Assembly: GCA_016710235.1 (NCBI GenBank)
Contig: JADJLG010000001.1
Location: forward strand, 1,477,501-1,541,500
Length of the DNA stretch: 64,000 bases
Direction: 5' to 3'
From: Saprospiraceae bacterium
Lineage (GTDB): Bacteria > Bacteroidota > Bacteroidia > Chitinophagales > Saprospiraceae
Position numbers and translations under genes: made by a program. Below are positions 61,400 through 64,000 of this stretch, piece after piece. How positions within the stretch are numbered: the first letter of the stretch is position 1; the number at the start of each line of letters is the position of its first letter. The notes beneath the pieces were generated by a model. It did no database searches, was not told the DNA's origin, and saw only the letters and a list, made by a program, of their open reading frames with translations.

Positions 61400-64000
61400 G
61401 TGACAGCAGAATTATTTCGCTTGTCAGATTATTATCAAAAAGATAAGGCAGCCAAAGAAATTGCCGGGATTCTGTCGTATCAGAACCAGTCACGAATTGT
61501 GGTGGAAGGTTTGGCTGGTTCGCGTGATAGCTTTCTCATCTATTCAAGTTTTCTACAAAGTCAAAAACCATTTGTGCTCATTGCGTCGGATAAAGAGGAT
61601 GCAGCCTATCTGATGAATGACTTGGAGCAACTAATGCTCAGGAATGCATGCAGTTTTTTCCCGGATTCTTTCAAGCGTCCATTGCATTTTGAAGAGATCG
61701 ATGCATTTCAAGTGCAGCAAAGGATGGAATCTCTCGAACAGATAGGTTCTGGATCAGCTCATTTATTGGTGACATATCCTGAAGCCTTATTTGAGAAAAT
61801 AGTTTCGAAAAAAGCCATTGAGGAGGCAAAACTCAATTTTGTAAGCGGTCAGGAATTGGATATGGATATTGTGCTTGACCGACTTGCTTATTATGGCTTT
61901 GTCAGAGTAGATTTTGTTTATGAACCGGGACAGTTCAGTTTGCGTGGGGGAATATTAGATATTTTTAGTTTGGCGGCAGATCATCCGTATCGCATTGAGT
62001 TAGATGATGTCATCATTGAAAGCATAAGAAGTTTTGACACTACGACTCAGCTTTCTGTAAAGAATATAGGAAAGTTCACTTTGATACCAAATATTCATGC
62101 AGAATATGAACACGAAGAAAAGTTGAGCTTGTTTGAAGTACTTCCATCTGAAACAGTGATCTGGATAAAGGATGTATCTTCCACATTGGACACTCTCCAA
62201 AAATGCCTGGATGCGGCAGAACATTTTGGTGAAAAAATGATACATTATGATGAGGAGCTTCATGTCAAACTCATTCGGGAGAGATCATTTATTTTTCCCG
62301 GAGATATCATTAAAGCTTTAGATAATTTTTCTGTTATTTATTTTCATACTCTACCAACAAACCTCGGTGAGTTGAAGAAAGTAAAAGTCTCTTCGAGACC
62401 ACAGCCTAGTTTTAATAAGAATTTTCAATATTTGATTGAAGATATTCGTACCCTTCAAGAAAAGAATTATACCTGTGTATTATTTACCAATAGCAGTGCA
62501 CAAATAGAGAGATTTTATAATATTTTCGATGATCTGAAAGCAAATATTCAAATACTTGCGGAAGTAAAATCTATGCGAGAAGGATTTATCGATGATGAAA
62601 TGAAAATAGCTTGTTACACAGATCATCAGATTTTCGGCAGGTTTCATGGATACAAATTAAAACAAGGATTTTCAAGGGATCAAGCCATCCATCTCAAGAT
62701 GTTGAGAGAATTACAAACCGGTGATTTTGTCACACATATAGATCATGGGGTAGGGAGGTATGCGGGTTTGGAGAAAATTAATATCAATGGACAAATTCAA
62801 GAAGCTGTCAGATTAATTTATCGAAATGATGATATTTTGTATGTCAGCATTCATTCCTTGCACAAAATTTCTAAATATGTTGGTCAGGAAGGAACCGAAC
62901 CCGTCCTGCATAAATTGGGATCTGATCAATGGAAGATACTCAAAGCAAAAACGAAGCAAAGAGTCAAAGATATTGCGAAAGAGTTGATCAAACTGTATGC
63001 AGAACGTAAAGCTTCTCATGGTTTTGCTTTTAGTCCCGATAATTATATGCAAGCTGAGCTGGAAGCCTCATTTATTTATGAGGATACACCGGATCAATAC
63101 AAGGCGACATTGGATGTAAAGGGAGATATGGAAAAAGATTGTCCAATGGACAGGTTAATCTGTGGTGATGTCGGTTTTGGGAAAACAGAAGTAGCGCTAA
63201 GGGCAGCTTTTAAGGCGACACAAGATGGAAAACAAGTAGCTATTTTGGTGCCAACAACGATATTGGCTTTGCAGCATTACAGAACTTTTTCGGATCGTTT
63301 GAAAGATTTTCCGGTGGATATCGATTATGTATCAAGATTTCGCACAACCAAAGAAAAAAATCAAATTTTGAAAAAACTCAAGGAAGGAACACTTGAGATT
63401 ATCATCGGGACGCACAGTCTTCTGAATAAAAAAACAGAATTCAAAGATTTGGGCCTACTTATCATAGACGAGGAACAAAAATTTGGTGTAGCCTCCAAAG
63501 AAAAGCTCAGACAATTTAAAGTCAATGTAGATACACTTACGCTGACTGCAACGCCTATTCCCAGAACATTGCAGTTTTCTCTGATGTCGGCAAGAGATTT
63601 GAGCGTGATCAATACTCCTCCTCCCAATCGTCAGTCAATACATACGGAGAGAAGGGTGTTCAACGATGAATTGATTCGCGATTCTATCATGTATGAAGTA
63701 TATAGAGGTGGTCAGGTATTTTTTGTACATAACAGAGTAAAAACGCTGGCAGAAGTTGCCACAATGATCAAGCGTTTGTGTCCGGATGTGGATGTGGAAG
63801 TAGCACATGGTCAACTGGAAGCTGACAAATTGGAGGAAGTGTTATTGCGTTTTATTGACCACAAATTTGATGTGCTGGTTTGTACAAATATTATAGAAAC
63901 TGGATTGGATATTCCAAATGCAAATACGATCATCATCAATAATGCACATCAGTTTGGACTCAGCGATTTACATCAGTTGCGTGGTAGGGTGGGACGATCG
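61400..64000 (+). CDS. mfd: Transcription-repair coupling factor Mfd (3' end beyond window)
   Basis: At least 867 codons of the DNA translocase that removes stalled RNA polymerase and recruits UvrA to lesions. Translation probably starts at GTG 61400 (MTAELFRLSDYYQKDKAAKE). The UvrB-like N-terminal region has FVRVDFVYEPGQFSLRGGIL. The RNA-polymerase-interacting domain follows at about 445-510 (DFVTHIDHGVGRYAGLEKI), then the helicase with Walker A CGDVGFGKTEVALRAA (from about 587), DEEQ motif LIIDEEQKFGV and LTATPIPRTLQ, ending in HQLRGRVGRS. The C-terminus is cut by the window edge. Confidence 0.95.
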   Translation, partial: MTAELFRLSDYYQKDKAAKEIAGILSYQNQSRIVVEGLAGSRDSFLIYSSFLQSQKPFVLIASDKEDAAYLMNDLEQLMLRNACSFFPDSFKRPLHFEEIDAFQVQQRMESLEQIGSGSAHLLVTYPEALFEKIVSKKAIEEAKLNFVSGQELDMDIVLDRLAYYGFVRVDFVYEPGQFSLRGGILDIFSLAADHPYRIELDDVIIESIRSFDTTTQLSVKNIGKFTLIPNIHAEYEHEEKLSLFEVLPSETVIWIKDVSSTLDTLQKCLDAAEHFGEKMIHYDEELHVKLIRERSFIFPGDIIKALDNFSVIYFHTLPTNLGELKKVKVSSRPQPSFNKNFQYLIEDIRTLQEKNYTCVLFTNSSAQIERFYNIFDDLKANIQILAEVKSMREGFIDDEMKIACYTDHQIFGRFHGYKLKQGFSRDQAIHLKMLRELQTGDFVTHIDHGVGRYAGLEKININGQIQEAVRLIYRNDDILYVSIHSLHKISKYVGQEGTEPVLHKLGSDQWKILKAKTKQRVKDIAKELIKLYAERKASHGFAFSPDNYMQAELEASFIYEDTPDQYKATLDVKGDMEKDCPMDRLICGDVGFGKTEVALRAAFKATQDGKQVAILVPTTILALQHYRTFSDRLKDFPVDIDYVSRFRTTKEKNQILKKLKEGTLEIIIGTHSLLNKKTEFKDLGLLIIDEEQKFGVASKEKLRQFKVNVDTLTLTATPIPRTLQFSLMSARDLSVINTPPPNRQSIHTERRVFNDELIRDSIMYEVYRGGQVFFVHNRVKTLAEVATMIKRLCPDVDVEVAHGQLEADKLEEVLLRFIDHKFDVLVCTNIIETGLDIPNANTIIINNAHQFGLSDLHQLRGRVGRS

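Noticed and set aside
1..64000. CRISPR arrays, tRNA or rRNA genes, prophage or intact IS elements
   Set aside because: I looked for spaced direct repeats, T-loop-like GGTTCGAATCC motifs, rRNA core sequences, integrases and transposases on both strands and saw none.

Overview
This window (about 40% GC) comes from a Bacteroidota chromosome, most likely a Saprospirales-like lineage. Evidence for the phylum: promoters of the TTTG-N19-21-TANNTTTG type, almost no Shine-Dalgarno sequences, type IX secretion (T9SS) C-terminal sorting domains, a GldB gliding lipoprotein, DUF4293, OstA-like and Omp28-like proteins, and a RsfS-FtsH pair. A dockerin-like repeat in one secreted protein resembles those I know from Saprospiraceae. 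The family-level placement is inference. I see no rRNA, tRNA, CRISPR array, prophage or intact insertion sequence; the window is mostly housekeeping core genome.

Layout. 1-1.1 kb: 5' part of a secreted protein gene (minus strand) whose start lies beside a 4x7-bp tandem repeat. 1.4-9.3 kb: single-chain helicase-nuclease, prfA, M42 aminopeptidase, pterin dehydratase, ABC-F protein. 9.3-13.5 kb: complete phosphate operon pstS-pstC-pstA-pstB-phoU (leftward). 13.7-16.7 kb: gldB, a beta-barrel protein, nadC, a small membrane protein. 17-20.6 kb: leftward cell-surface glycan module (deacetylase, GNAT, flippase). 20.7-28.6 kb: AMP nucleosidase, metK, NAD(P)H-hydrate repair enzyme, isoaspartyl peptidase, Tat-exported oxidoreductase, TPR lipoprotein, rhomboid. 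28.7-32.1 kb: T9SS-secreted thioredoxin-like protein, a probable small RNA or micro-ORF, rpsT, DUF4293. 32.2-38.7 kb: OstA-like protein, small lipoprotein, CoA-disulfide reductase-rhodanese fusion, pseudouridine synthase, dnaB. 39-45.3 kb: coiled-coil protein, ABC-2 exporter, birA, rsfS, ftsH. 45.7-49.7 kb: dcd, deiodinase-like nitroreductase, SDR, large T9SS cargo protein. 50-61.4 kb: ppk2, an Omp28/DUF6029/TlpA redox-envelope group, class I aldolase, hisS, OPT transporter, mitochondrial-type citrate synthase, gcvH, VanZ-like. 61.4-64 kb: 5' part of mfd.

The genes least explained by standard annotation are: (1) the heptamer repeat at the start of the first gene, where unit number decides whether an upstream ATG is in frame; (2) a roughly 150-nt transcription unit at 30911-31060 with a consensus promoter, a strong terminator and a 15-codon ORF; (3) nested inverted repeats in front of the CoA-disulfide reductase-rhodanese gene and of the secreted thioredoxin-like gene; (4) a hairpin cluster between ftsH and dcd; and (5) a perfect DnaA box upstream of dnaB. 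No clearly new multi-gene system is visible.
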